From positions 186,001 to 250,000 of the forward strand of contig NZ_FXXA01000002.1 in NCBI RefSeq assembly GCF_900184265.1: DNA of 64,000 nt. Reading direction: 5' to 3'. The DNA is from Eggerthella timonensis. Its GTDB lineage: Bacteria > Actinomycetota > Coriobacteriia > Coriobacteriales > Eggerthellaceae. How positions within the stretch are numbered: the first letter of the stretch is position 1; each line of letters starts with the position of its first letter. The translations under genes and the position numbers were made by a program. Below the pieces are notes generated by a model. The model had not been told where the DNA came from. It saw only the letters and a list, made by a program, of their open reading frames with translations, and made no database searches. This document shows, in pieces, positions 35,855 to 45,482 of the stretch.

Positions 35855-38800
35855 ATGTCCGAGAAACACGGCAGCAGCATAACGTTGACAAGGCGCTCGT
35901 TCGTGGCAGGAGCAGGCGTGGTGGCGATCTCATGCTCGCTCGGCTCCGTCGGACCGCTCATACCTCGCGCGCACGCGGACGAAGCGGCGCTCGACGCTGC
36001 GGCGCCCGCATCGGCCGACACCGCAGCCGCAGCCGCAACGTCGCAGGCGAACGCGCAGAACTACTTCCCCGACGCCTCGTCGTACCGCGCCTTCAACCTG
36101 GACACCTCCGTCGCGCCGGCCGACTTCAACGACGACACGTCGAGCGATCCCCTCGCGGGCTTCACGACGCTCGACCCGCAGAACCTCTACGTGGGCTACG
36201 TGAACCGAACCGACTACGACAAGGGGAGCGCCTACGTGGCAGACAGCCTCGAGGCGCTCACCGCATCCTCGATGAAGCTCGACAGCATGGCGCGCAAAAC
36301 CCTCGGAGCAACATCCCTCGACACCAACTGGAAGGACTATCAGTATCACGCGAACAACGCGTGCACGCTCGAACACAGCGGAGAGCAGCTCATCGTCTCG
36401 AACACCATCTACACGGGCACCTATCAGTCGGGTCACGGCAACAATCGCGAAAGCGGACAGGATATCCAATTGCAGCGCTTCGCGAACGGGCAGGTTCAAA
36501 CGCTGGCGCGGGTCCGCCACGGCCTTGCCGCGAAAAACGATCCGCTCATCATGGAGCACATCCAACAGGAGGGCTCGCTCGGGCTCTTGGCCATGGTCGG
36601 CGGCGATTTCGACGGCGACGGAAACCAGGAGCTCGCCGTCTACAACCCCTACCCCGCAGGTCCCCACATCGTCATCTACCGCTTCGATTCCTCGAAGAAC
36701 GCGTTCGTCAACGAGCAGGTTATCTACCTCGGCGACATCCATTCCAGCTTCGGCGGCGAATTCAGCGACTGGTTCATGCCCATCATCCACCTGGCCACAT
36801 TCTCGCACGGCAGCTACGACGACCTCGTCGTCACCATGAGCCTGCCGCTCACCTACCATAACAGCCTCGGGTTCCGCAGCACGCCTTCATACATGGCCAT
36901 CTACTCGAGAAAGACCGGGGGATCGTGGTCCCAGCTCGAGCAGGTATACAAGTACGCCCCCGACTTCGGGTCGTATCGTATGCGGTTCGCTTCGACGCTG
37001 CAGACCGACCTCAACGGCAACGGCGTACCCGAGCTCATCATGGCCGGCCACTACAACGCCTACGACAAAGGCGACAAGGTGGGCTGGATGGAATCGGATA
37101 AGAACCTCGTGCAGATGTTCACGTTCGACACGACGGAGAACCAGTACCAGTACGTCTGGGATACCCCGCAGGTCGTATCTGCGTTAAGCGATATCTACGT
37201 GCAGTACGAGATGTGCGAACCCGCCGCGCTCGCCACGGGCAAGTTCCTGCGCTCCGAGGCCAACGACCTGCTCTTCTTGGAGGGGTACGTGTTCTCGCTC
37301 TCGTCCACGAACAAAAAGGGCGATTCGGAGGCGGCGCACTTCAGGGACAGCAGCTTCACCTCGCTGTACCACATGGATCTGACGGGCTACCGCAACCACT
37401 TCATCACCAAAGCGGTATCCGGCAACTTCGCCAAAACCAACATCGGCACCGAACAGCTCATCGTGCAGAGCGGGGCGGTGGAATCGGGCAACTACAAGGT
37501 CACCTTCGACGTGCGCTGGGTGCTGGAGCAGAACGGCAAGCTCGCAACCGAGGACACCGATCCCAGCTTCATCCACAACGCGAGCACCGACGACAACGGC
37601 ACGTTTTTGACCATCGCCGCCTGCGATATCAACAAGAACAACGCGTTCAAGTTCGCGCTGAAGTCCAAATCGTTCGGCTGGAGCGCACCGCAGCCCCTTG
37701 CCATCCTGGCCAGCGTGCCCTATTGGAGCGAGCTTTCCGACGAGCGGCTCGGCGAGGAGAAAACGGACATCGGCACCACGACCTTCGGCATCTCGTCGTC
37801 CGAATCGGCGGGCACCGAGGGCAGGTGGGGCCTGGGCGGCGGCTTCAACATGTCCGCCGAGCTGCTCCTGGGCGCGGGGATCCTCGGAAACAGCGCCATG
37901 CTAGGCGGCGGCTTCGATTTCGAGGAGATGCTCAACTACGTGGGCAGCTACTACCACGAGCGCAACGTCGAACGTGCGCTTTCGTACCAGGAGTATGCAG
38001 GCAGAACCATGGTCGTGACGTCGGCGGTGCCGGTGGTCGTCTACGAGTACGACGTGTACGTGCCCGAGTTCACGGTCACGCAGGACTATCTCGACGAATA
38101 CAACAAGCACGCCGCGCCCGGCAAGCAGTGGGGGCCGGAAAAGGTGGGCACCAAAGCGGGAAACGTCCACGTGGCCTACAAGGTGGACAACACCTACGAT
38201 TCCACCCTCGGGCTCATGACGCTGGAGGATTACAACAATGCGGCGGCGAACGTGGGATCTCCGGACGTGCCGCCCATCGACATGGCCGCCGTGTTCCCGC
38301 ATACGCAGGGCGACCCCACCACCTACTTCACCCAAACGAGCCAGATCGCGAATGCGCACAACAACGCGGTGCTGGAGAGTCCCAACGTGCAAGTTACCGT
38401 CGACAAGGGCTCGGAGACGTCGGCGGAGATCACGGTAACCGACACGTCCCAGTTCACCAACGGGTTCGACATAACCGTGAGCGGAGGCATGTCCTTGGCC
38501 GTGCAAGCCCAGGAGACGATCGGCATCGCCATGTCCGCGAGCGGACATGCGGGATGGAAGGCCGAGGCGACGGGCGGTGCCAGCTGGGTGTCCTCGCAGA
38601 CGAAGGGCGCGCGGTTCTCCACCTCGCTGCCTTCGCTGCACACCCTTTCCTACTTGAAGAACAAGGGCAACGAATACGCCTACGGTGTTCGCCTGGCCGT
38701 GTGGCAGACCGATGCCGTGGCGAAGAACCCGCTCGTCATCGGCTACGTGGTGGAGGGAACCGGATCGGGCACCGCGCCGAAGAGCCTTCCGCTCTACCCC

Positions 38801-40726
38801 ATGGCCTACAGCGCGAACGAGCACAGCATCATCTGGGCCTGGAGCAACAACACCACCCGCCCCGCAGGAGCCTACGGCGTGGCGCTGCCCACGAGCACCA
38901 ACGAGTGGACGGTGCCCGCCGGCAACGTGATGGGCGTCGACGCGGGCAGGTTCTGGATCGAAGACGGCCTCGCCGCAGGCGACACCCGGCAGGTGCGGTT
39001 CCAGTCCTACGATGACCTGGGCAAAAGCAACCCGAGCGCGCTTGGCCCGGCAATCGTCGGCACCACGATAGGCGGCGACGTTCCCGTCATCGACGTCCAG
39101 CCGAAAAGCGTGACCGTGTTCGGAGGGACCGCCGCCACGTTCTCCGTGCAGGCGCACTCCCAGCGCGGCGAGACCCTGAGCTACCAGTGGTTCTACCTCG
39201 ACATAAGCAACAATGCCTATGCGGAATGGAAGCCCGTCGTGGGGGAAACAGGACCCGACTACGCCATCGATGCGGCCGACACCCTGTGGAACGGAACGCT
39301 CTTCTGCGTGGACGTGATGGACCGGACGGTCAACGCAAGCGGCGTGGTGCCGACGGTGCGCTCGCAACCGGCGCGGCTGGGCGTCGAGCAAACGAGCGCA
39401 ATCGCCGACCCCGACGCAGCCGCGGCGACGCTCAGGATGGTGCCGACCGTCACGCTCGAGCTGACGCCCACCGACGGCAACACCATCGTCCAGCACCGCG
39501 ACGAGTTCTTCGTTCCCTATGGATGCGAATTCGATATGACCTTCACCGTGAAGGACGCTGAGGGCAACCCGTGCCTCGGCAAAATCACCCTCTCCAGGTA
39601 CACCTACGAGAACGGCAGCCGCAATGTCGGAACGAGCAAGGACCTCGCCCTCACAGACGGACTGCATACGCTTCAAGGCGACTATCCCGCCTCCGATCCA
39701 AGCTCAAGCTACTGGCCCCTTACTCCTTCGGGAGGCGACGGCGCGCGGGTGTTCGAAGTCGAGGCTCGCCTTTCGCTGGACAGCCCCACGGTGACCAAGG
39801 TGCTGCCCATCAACGAGTACTTCATCATCAACTACGGCGTGGTCCTGCCAGAGCGCGCCGCCCACCTGCTCACCTGCGACACCGAGGGCCTTATGCCCGG
39901 CGGACCGACGTACGCCCTCACGAAGCACATGCCCCTGCCTAGCATCGCCCCCGCAATGGTGGGCGCCCAGTTCGATGGCTGGTTCACCGATGCCGACCTG
40001 GCAAGCCCGTTCGAGCCCCCGTTCGCGTCCGGCCCCGGCCAGACGACGGTGTACAGCGCCTGGTCTCAGAACGAGTACGCCATCTCATACGAGCTGGACG
40101 GCGGAACGAACAGCCTCGACAACCCTGCTACGCTCATGAACGACAGCACGACCGTCACCCTGCGCGATCCCTCGAAGGAGGGCTACGCATTCGAGGGATG
40201 GTTCGCCGACAGCTCGCTCTCGCAGCCCGTCACGGCCATCCCTCGCGGCGCGACGGGCGACATCAGCCTGTACGCGAAGTGGAGGCTGATCGAGTATCCC
40301 TTGTTCTATTTCGCGGGCACCGGCAAGAACCCCGCAGGAAACCCGACCTCCCACACGGTGCTCGACGGCGAGCTGCCCATCGCGCCGCCCACGTTCGACG
40401 ATGCCAAAGCAGGCACGAACGCCTGGTACGACGATTCGTTCTTCACGCAGAAGGCCGCCGAAACCATTCCCGCAGGAAGCGTCGGCTCGGTGGTGCTGTA
40501 CGGCCACGCCGAGCCGAGCGAGCCGCAGCCCGGCCCGTCTCCCGAGCCCCAACCGACGCCCGAGCCAGGATCGGGGTCCACGCCCGCGAGCACGGATCCC
40601 GCGCAGCCCAAGCCGCTCGTCCGCACCGGCGACAAGCAGGGGCCGCTCCATTTCGTCGCCGTCGCCCTCGTCACCGCCGGCGCCGCCCTCGCCGCCTCGC
40701 TCGGCTTCCGAGGGAAACGCTCGTAG
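35855..40726 (+). CDS. large exported surface protein: Tat signal, FG-GAP-like, InlB-type repeats, sortase-like tail
   Basis: 1623 residues. A twin-arginine signal (TRRSFVAGAG) ends near AHA/DEA at about 40. FG-GAP/VCBS-type calcium loops are GDFDGDGNQELAVY near 250 and TDLNGNGVPELIM near 385. An Ig-like segment lies around 1080-1160 (YQWFYLDISN). Listeria-Bacteroides (InlB B) repeats run from about 1360 to 1545 (FDGWFTDADL, FEGWFADSSL, YAKW). A Pro-rich spacer precedes the anchor LVRTGD (about 1588-1593), a membrane helix and RGKRS. Probably cell-wall attached and involved in adhesion or polymer binding. The ribosome site is AAGGAG. Combining Tat export with a sortase-like tail is unusual. 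Confidence 0.87.
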   Translation: MSEKHGSSITLTRRSFVAGAGVVAISCSLGSVGPLIPRAHADEAALDAAAPASADTAAAAATSQANAQNYFPDASSYRAFNLDTSVAPADFNDDTSSDPLAGFTTLDPQNLYVGYVNRTDYDKGSAYVADSLEALTASSMKLDSMARKTLGATSLDTNWKDYQYHANNACTLEHSGEQLIVSNTIYTGTYQSGHGNNRESGQDIQLQRFANGQVQTLARVRHGLAAKNDPLIMEHIQQEGSLGLLAMVGGDFDGDGNQELAVYNPYPAGPHIVIYRFDSSKNAFVNEQVIYLGDIHSSFGGEFSDWFMPIIHLATFSHGSYDDLVVTMSLPLTYHNSLGFRSTPSYMAIYSRKTGGSWSQLEQVYKYAPDFGSYRMRFASTLQTDLNGNGVPELIMAGHYNAYDKGDKVGWMESDKNLVQMFTFDTTENQYQYVWDTPQVVSALSDIYVQYEMCEPAALATGKFLRSEANDLLFLEGYVFSLSSTNKKGDSEAAHFRDSSFTSLYHMDLTGYRNHFITKAVSGNFAKTNIGTEQLIVQSGAVESGNYKVTFDVRWVLEQNGKLATEDTDPSFIHNASTDDNGTFLTIAACDINKNNAFKFALKSKSFGWSAPQPLAILASVPYWSELSDERLGEEKTDIGTTTFGISSSESAGTEGRWGLGGGFNMSAELLLGAGILGNSAMLGGGFDFEEMLNYVGSYYHERNVERALSYQEYAGRTMVVTSAVPVVVYEYDVYVPEFTVTQDYLDEYNKHAAPGKQWGPEKVGTKAGNVHVAYKVDNTYDSTLGLMTLEDYNNAAANVGSPDVPPIDMAAVFPHTQGDPTTYFTQTSQIANAHNNAVLESPNVQVTVDKGSETSAEITVTDTSQFTNGFDITVSGGMSLAVQAQETIGIAMSASGHAGWKAEATGGASWVSSQTKGARFSTSLPSLHTLSYLKNKGNEYAYGVRLAVWQTDAVAKNPLVIGYVVEGTGSGTAPKSLPLYPMAYSANEHSIIWAWSNNTTRPAGAYGVALPTSTNEWTVPAGNVMGVDAGRFWIEDGLAAGDTRQVRFQSYDDLGKSNPSALGPAIVGTTIGGDVPVIDVQPKSVTVFGGTAATFSVQAHSQRGETLSYQWFYLDISNNAYAEWKPVVGETGPDYAIDAADTLWNGTLFCVDVMDRTVNASGVVPTVRSQPARLGVEQTSAIADPDAAAATLRMVPTVTLELTPTDGNTIVQHRDEFFVPYGCEFDMTFTVKDAEGNPCLGKITLSRYTYENGSRNVGTSKDLALTDGLHTLQGDYPASDPSSSYWPLTPSGGDGARVFEVEARLSLDSPTVTKVLPINEYFIINYGVVLPERAAHLLTCDTEGLMPGGPTYALTKHMPLPSIAPAMVGAQFDGWFTDADLASPFEPPFASGPGQTTVYSAWSQNEYAISYELDGGTNSLDNPATLMNDSTTVTLRDPSKEGYAFEGWFADSSLSQPVTAIPRGATGDISLYAKWRLIEYPLFYFAGTGKNPAGNPTSHTVLDGELPIAPPTFDDAKAGTNAWYDDSFFTQKAAETIPAGSVGSVVLYGHAEPSEPQPGPSPEPQPTPEPGSGSTPASTDPAQPKPLVRTGDKQGPLHFVAVALVTAGAALAASLGFRGKRS

Positions 40727-40729
40727 ACG

Positions 40730-40761
40730 CACAAGCGCGCCGCCCTCGCGAGGGCGGCGCG
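40730..40761. terminator. terminator hairpin, repeat copy A
   Basis: Contains the 26-bp perfect palindrome 40736-40761 (CGCGCCGCCCTCG and complement). Identical over 32 bases to 40972-41003. Confidence 0.8.
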
Positions 40762-40792
40762 AGGCAGAGCGGGTAGGCGGTGCGCACGCGGC

Positions 40793-40932
40793 GGCAAGTT
40801 CGAGTCGTTTTGGCTATCCTCAAAGGTGAATGGATAGGAGTCGTAGCTCGCTGAACAGGGCATTCGGCACGGGGCACCAGACGCGCTCGCCTTCCGTCCC
40901 CTAAAACCTAGCCATAACGACGCGAACTTGCC
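40793..40932. repeat. candidate palindromic element copy 4 (140 bp)
   Basis: Arms 40793-40816 and 40909-40932 pair over 24 bases with two mismatches (GGCAAGTTCG outermost). The outer GGCAAG...CTTGCCAA resembles the TTGGCA...TGCCAA ends of copies 1 and 3. The family core is not recognisable, so membership is tentative. Confidence 0.55.
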
Positions 40933-40971
40933 AAAATTTGACGACGCCACGCGCCTGCACCTCCGCCCGCA

Positions 40972-41006
40972 CACAAGCGCGCCGCCCTCGCGAGGGCGGC
41001 GCGCTT
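40972..41006. terminator. terminator hairpin, repeat copy B
   Basis: A perfect 32-bp palindrome at 40975-41006, starting AAGCGCGCCG, whose arms end in AA/TT. It would serve the NrfD gene on the minus strand. Confidence 0.82.
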
Positions 41007-41030
41007 CATCGCAGGTTGGTGCGCAGCCCG

Positions 41031-41924
41031 CTACAGCATGGGCACCACCATGGTCAGCGGCAGAGCCGCGACCACCACGAGGTAGCGCAGCAGGAAGCCG
41101 CCCACCAGCACGCCCGCGTCGGACGCGGCGCTGATCCAATGGGCCTTGCGGCTCTCCTCGAACTCCTTCGGGCTGAAGAACAAGAGCCACGTCTCCAGCG
41201 CCGTGGGCAGCACGAGGCCGATGAGCACGAGCCCGATCCAGAACAGCGGCGCGTACTGGCCAACCAGCAGCGACATGACCGAGTTCCAGCCCGCCGTGGA
41301 GTTCGTGCACGTGATGAACATGAGCGCAGCGATCAGCACGAGCTCGATGATGGGCAGGCAGAAGTGGAACTTCTTGAGCACGCCCACGCGGTTGAACTCG
41401 TCGGCGTGCTTGAAGATGCTGATGAGCAGCACCGACGCCGCACCGGTGGACACCGCCGACACAAGGAACAAGATGGGCAGCAGCGCGTTGTTCCACAGCG
41501 GGAACGTCTTGCACACGCCCAAGAGGGCGCCCGTGTACATAGCCACGGCCACGCCGAACACCACGCCGGCGATGTCGAGCGCCACCGGCACGCGCTTCTT
41601 CATGAAGTCGAGCACCACCACGACGAGCGAGATCACCGTGAAGCCTCCGAGGAACACGACGCCCCAGGTCATCACCGAGCCGAAGTTGGTCAGCAACAGC
41701 GCGAAGCGCAGCGGGTTCATGAGGCCCGCCTTCGCGTCGAACATCAGCAGGCACAGGCCGACGATCACCACGATCGGAGCTACGAGATGCCCGATCTTGC
41801 GCATCGACACGGCCTCGGGGTGTCGCCAGCCCAAGAAGGCCGAGGTCACGAACGCGCCGCCGCCGAGACCGGCGAGGAACAGGTACCATGCGATGATGGC
41901 GCCCCAGATAGGTTCAAACGTCAT
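41031..41924 (-). CDS. NrfD/PsrC-like quinol-interacting membrane subunit
   Basis: 297 residues, 8-9 helices, with the NrfD start IIAWYLFLAGLGGGAFVTSAFLGW. Last gene of a five-gene molybdoenzyme operon; it passes electrons between menaquinone and the FeS subunit whose gene ends 6 bases upstream. Confidence 0.93.
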   Translation of the reverse strand: MTFEPIWGAIIAWYLFLAGLGGGAFVTSAFLGWRHPEAVSMRKIGHLVAPIVVIVGLCLLMFDAKAGLMNPLRFALLLTNFGSVMTWGVVFLGGFTVISLVVVVLDFMKKRVPVALDIAGVVFGVAVAMYTGALLGVCKTFPLWNNALLPILFLVSAVSTGAASVLLISIFKHADEFNRVGVLKKFHFCLPIIELVLIAALMFITCTNSTAGWNSVMSLLVGQYAPLFWIGLVLIGLVLPTALETWLLFFSPKEFEESRKAHWISAASDAGVLVGGFLLRYLVVVAALPLTMVVPML

Positions 41925-41930
41925 CGTTCA

Positions 41931-42473
41931 TCACCTCACGTAGAAGACTTTTGCTTTGGTCAGATCGCCTGCGATAGGCTGCGCATTCGTCGCGACGATC
42001 TCCTTCGAGATGTCGCTCGCAGGGTCGTCCAGATCGCCGAACATGCGCGCGCCCGTCAGGCACGCCTCCACGCAGGAGCACATCTTCGTGCCCGACGTCT
42101 CGGCCGACACCGTGCAGAAGCGGCACTTGTCCACCGCGCCCGTCTGCTCGTTGCGCACGCGCACCTGGTAGGGGCACGCCGCCATGCAGTACAAGCAGCC
42201 GATGCAGCGTCCGTGGTCCACGCCGACGATGCCGTCTGCGCCGACGAAGGCGGCGCCGGTGGGGCACACCGCTACGCAGGGGGCGTCCTCGCAGTGCATG
42301 CACTGCAGGGGCACCGTCTCGACGCGCACGTTGGGATACGCGCCCGTCTCCTTCTCCTCGTAGCGGATGAAGTCCTCCGTGGGAAGCAGGTCGTTCTGGC
42401 GCTGGCAGGCCACGCGGCACGCGTAGCAGCCGATGCATTTCTTCGTGTTGATGAGCATTCCGTAGCGAGCCAT
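41931..42473 (-). CDS. 4Fe-4S electron-transfer subunit (PsrB/NrfC-like)
   Basis: 180 residues with four Cys groups: CIGCYACRVACQ, CMHCEDAPCVAVCPTGA, CIGCLYCMAACPYQ and CRFCTVSA..CSCVEACLTG. Four 4Fe-4S clusters are predicted. ATG 42473 overlaps the catalytic gene's stop by one base. Confidence 0.94.
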   Translation of the reverse strand: MARYGMLINTKKCIGCYACRVACQRQNDLLPTEDFIRYEEKETGAYPNVRVETVPLQCMHCEDAPCVAVCPTGAAFVGADGIVGVDHGRCIGCLYCMAACPYQVRVRNEQTGAVDKCRFCTVSAETSGTKMCSCVEACLTGARMFGDLDDPASDISKEIVATNAQPIAGDLTKAKVFYVR

Positions 42474-44674
42474 TACGCACCTGCCTTCTTGACGTTGACG
42501 ACCGTCTCCTGCGTGCAGGCCGCACCGTAGCCCGGCTCCAAGCGGAACGGCACGTAATCCATCTGGCGCAGGCCTACCTCGTAGGCGGTGTGCTGATCGG
42601 GCGAGGAACAGCCGTAGTGGCTGGGCATGTACAGCGCCGTCGGGTTGATGCGCTGCGTCACCTTCACCCGCACGCGACCCGTGTGCTCGCCGTTGGACAC
42701 CTCCACCTCGTCGCCGTCGGCAATGCCGCGACGGGCCGCCTCGTCGGCGTTCAGCCACACGCGCGTGAGGTCGTAGTCCTTCGTGATCTGCATGAGGTCC
42801 TCGATGTTGGCCGTCTGGGTATGGCTGTGGATAGCCTGCTTGCCGCCGATGAGGCGCAGCTCGTCGCCCATGGGCATGACGGCCGGCTCGACCCACACCG
42901 GGTAGGGCGACAGCCCCGCCTTCTCGCACGCCTCGCTCGTGAACTGCACTTTCTCGGTGGGCGTCTTCCACTTCGGCGTGGAGCCGTAGGAGAACTCCTT
43001 TTCGGGGAAGTGCGCCGTGCCCGTCTGCCTGAGCGTGTCGAGCGACAGGCCCACGGTTTGCAGCTGCGCGTCGGCCAGCTCGTCGACGCCGAACCGGAAG
43101 TACTCGCCCACGCCGCAAGCCTCGGCCAGCTCGCTGAAGATCTGGTCGACGGGCTTGGTGTTGGGGTGCACTTTCTCGAGCACCTGGTCGCGCAGCGCCA
43201 CGGCCGGCACCTTGCCGCCGATGAACTCCGGCAGTTCGAGGCGCTCGAGGTAGCTCGTGTCGGGCAGCACGTAGTCGGCCAGCAGGGCCGTCTCAGACAT
43301 CTGCACGTCGACGACCACCATGAGGTCGAGCTGGGACAGCGCATCGGCCAGGTACGCCGTGTTCGAGTAGCCAGCGGCCATGTTCGAGTTGTAGAAGAAC
43401 ATGCCCTTGACCTCGCCGTTCTTGGCCTGCTCGGCCGCGAAGAGGTTCGTTCCCATGCTGGAGAGCGCCAGCGGGTACTCTTGCGTGCCGAGGATCTTGG
43501 CCTCGGGCTTCGGCACGCTGGGGAACTTCTCCTTGTCCACGTCGCCCGCCGAGACGCTGGGCGTGAAGATGGCACCGCCCTCCTGGTTCCAGCAGCCGAG
43601 CAGGGTGTTGAACAGGCACACCGTGCGCGCCGTCTCGCCCGAGTTGGCGTACGAGCAGCCGAACGCTCCGCGCCAGCTGGGCTCGATGGACGCCGCGGGA
43701 GCCGCTTCGGCGAACTCCACGGCCAAACGCGTGATGGTGGTCGCGGGGACGCCTGTGATCTTCTCGGCCCATTCGGGCGTGTAGTCGGTCAGCGCGGCGG
43801 CCCAGTCCTCGAAGCCCACCGCATTGTCGGCCACGTACTGCTTGTCGTACAGCCCGCGCGTCACCAGCACGTTCGACATGGCCAGAAGGAAGGCCAGATC
43901 GGTGCCGGGATTGATGGGCACCCACTCGTCGGCGAACGTGATGGAGTTGTTGCAGCGCGGGTCCACCAGCACGATGCGCGCGCCGTTGTCGTGAGCGCGC
44001 TGCAGCTCGGCCACCGAGCTCGGGCGGATGGCGTCGGCGTAGCTGCGGCCGATGAACATCGTCATCTTCGAATGCTCCATGTCCGATGCGTAGCTGGCCG
44101 CACCGATGGCCTGGGTGAACCCGCTCTCCTTCGACAGGTTGCATGCGGCGCCGTGCGTGTACACGTTCGCCGATCCCAGCGCGTTCATGAAGCGCTTCGT
44201 GTAGTACTTGCCGGACGGACGGGGGTCCTGGACCATCGCCAGGGCCTCGGGGCCCTTATCGGCGATGATGGCCTTCACCTTGTCGGCGATCTCGCCGTAC
44301 GCCTGCTCCCACGAGATGGCCTCGAACTCGCCCTTGTCGTTCTTCTTGAGCGGGTCGGTGAGACGGTCCTTCGAATAGGCGATCTGCGAGTAGCCGTAGC
44401 CGCGGGCGCAAAGCTTGCCCTGGGCGTACGGGTGGTCGGCGTCGCCGATGAGCTTCGTCAGGCGCCCGTCGACGACGTACGCCGTGAAACCGCATTTGCT
44501 CGAGCAGGCGTTGCACAGCGAATGGACGGCCTTGGTTTCCTTGCCTTGCGGCCCGTCATCAGCATGCGCCTGCTCCCAAGCGTCGAAGCCAACATAACCG
44601 GCCGCCGCCGTGAGCGCGACCGCTCCGGCGCTGCCAGCCAGGAAGCTCCGCCTGGTTATAGCGTGTTCTGACAT
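42473..44674 (-). CDS. Tat-exported molybdopterin oxidoreductase, polysulfide/thiosulfate-reductase-like
   Basis: 733 residues. Signal ITRRSFLAGSAGAVAL with AHA cleavage. FeS motif CNACSSKCGF..LCARG. The likely molybdenum ligand is Cys in YTHGAACNLSKESG, matching the PsrA/PhsA branch rather than the Ser-ligated DMSO reductases. Cofactor blocks are DPRCNNSITFADEWVPINPGTD and GMFFYNSNM. C-terminal domain: WLNADEAARRGIADGDEV and MPSHYGCSSPDQ. It may reduce a sulfur compound or act on another oxyanion; the substrate is unproven. The chaperone, FeS and NrfD genes are contiguous. Confidence 0.93.
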   Translation of the reverse strand: MSEHAITRRSFLAGSAGAVALTAAAGYVGFDAWEQAHADDGPQGKETKAVHSLCNACSSKCGFTAYVVDGRLTKLIGDADHPYAQGKLCARGYGYSQIAYSKDRLTDPLKKNDKGEFEAISWEQAYGEIADKVKAIIADKGPEALAMVQDPRPSGKYYTKRFMNALGSANVYTHGAACNLSKESGFTQAIGAASYASDMEHSKMTMFIGRSYADAIRPSSVAELQRAHDNGARIVLVDPRCNNSITFADEWVPINPGTDLAFLLAMSNVLVTRGLYDKQYVADNAVGFEDWAAALTDYTPEWAEKITGVPATTITRLAVEFAEAAPAASIEPSWRGAFGCSYANSGETARTVCLFNTLLGCWNQEGGAIFTPSVSAGDVDKEKFPSVPKPEAKILGTQEYPLALSSMGTNLFAAEQAKNGEVKGMFFYNSNMAAGYSNTAYLADALSQLDLMVVVDVQMSETALLADYVLPDTSYLERLELPEFIGGKVPAVALRDQVLEKVHPNTKPVDQIFSELAEACGVGEYFRFGVDELADAQLQTVGLSLDTLRQTGTAHFPEKEFSYGSTPKWKTPTEKVQFTSEACEKAGLSPYPVWVEPAVMPMGDELRLIGGKQAIHSHTQTANIEDLMQITKDYDLTRVWLNADEAARRGIADGDEVEVSNGEHTGRVRVKVTQRINPTALYMPSHYGCSSPDQHTAYEVGLRQMDYVPFRLEPGYGAACTQETVVNVKKAGA

Positions 44675-44688
44675 AGCTTCTTCCTCTC

Positions 44689-45402
44689 TTATATGCATGC
44701 GTGTAAACGATCGCGTTCGGCACGCTCGCGCACGTCGGCCGTCAGCGCGAGGCGCTCCCTCACGCCCACGAGCACGTCGACGAGGCCGATGTAGAACCGG
44801 GCGTCGTCGGCAAGCTCCAGCAGCCGCATGCGGTACGCGGTGAGCCACGAGAACCGCTCCAGTACGAACTGGACGGCAGCCTCGCGCATCCCCGACCGCA
44901 GCAGCACGGCCACGAGGTCGAGCTCGAGCGCCAGATGGTCCGGGCACGCCGCGAACTCCGGCGGCACCTGCATGCCCATGCGCTCGACGAGATCGCGCAG
45001 GTAGCGCGCCGAATCTCCCTGGTACATGCCCTCGGCCTTCGAGAACGGCGACGGCAGCGACCCGTTCGACCACGCCGTGTACAGCGACTCCACCGGCACG
45101 GCCGATTCAGGCAGCCCTCCCGTGAAGTGGCGCGCGGCGAACAGCCGCTTCTCGTCGTAGGTCGGGGGCGCGAACAGCGCCTTCACCTCTCCGGCGGAAA
45201 GGAACTCCTGGAGCGGGCAGCGGGTGCGCGCCCTCGCCATGGGGCTTGCGGGCCCGTCGAGCGCGTCGTCATCCTGCAAGCCGCGCCGGGCGGCGTCGAG
45301 GAAGTCCGACCACAACGGGCCGTCGGCAAGCTGCTTCCACTCGTCGCGCTCGACAGGCGCGAAGCACATCGACAGCACCGTGAACATCTCGTCGTATTCC
45401 AT
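44689..45402 (-). CDS. TorD-like maturation chaperone
   Basis: 237 residues, helical. TorD features: LYTAWSNGSLPSPFSKAEGMYQGDSARYLRDL and PPEFAACPDHLALELDLVAVLL, the P-D-H-x-x-x-E-L signature. Located 14 bases before the catalytic gene, whose Tat signal it should bind. Confidence 0.85.
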   Translation of the reverse strand: MEYDEMFTVLSMCFAPVERDEWKQLADGPLWSDFLDAARRGLQDDDALDGPASPMARARTRCPLQEFLSAGEVKALFAPPTYDEKRLFAARHFTGGLPESAVPVESLYTAWSNGSLPSPFSKAEGMYQGDSARYLRDLVERMGMQVPPEFAACPDHLALELDLVAVLLRSGMREAAVQFVLERFSWLTAYRMRLLELADDARFYIGLVDVLVGVRERLALTADVRERAERDRLHACI

Positions 45403-45482
45403 CGTTCAAGCCTCCTTTCCGCATATCCTCGGTGCGGACGCGCGCCAGGCGCGCCGCAGCCGGGCATGGCCAGCGGCCACGC

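Larger units (their letters stand above)
40727..41030. other. 304-bp convergent gap: two identical terminators around a palindromic element
   Basis: Between the stop codons of two convergent genes. Holds a 32-bp direct repeat (40730-40761 and 40972-41003), each copy forming a hairpin, with palindromic element copy 4 (40793-40932) centred between them. No coding sequence. Confidence 0.8.

Noticed and set aside
40730-41003. CRISPR-like repeat pair
   Set aside because: Only two copies, each a terminator hairpin, with a palindromic spacer; no array and no cas genes.
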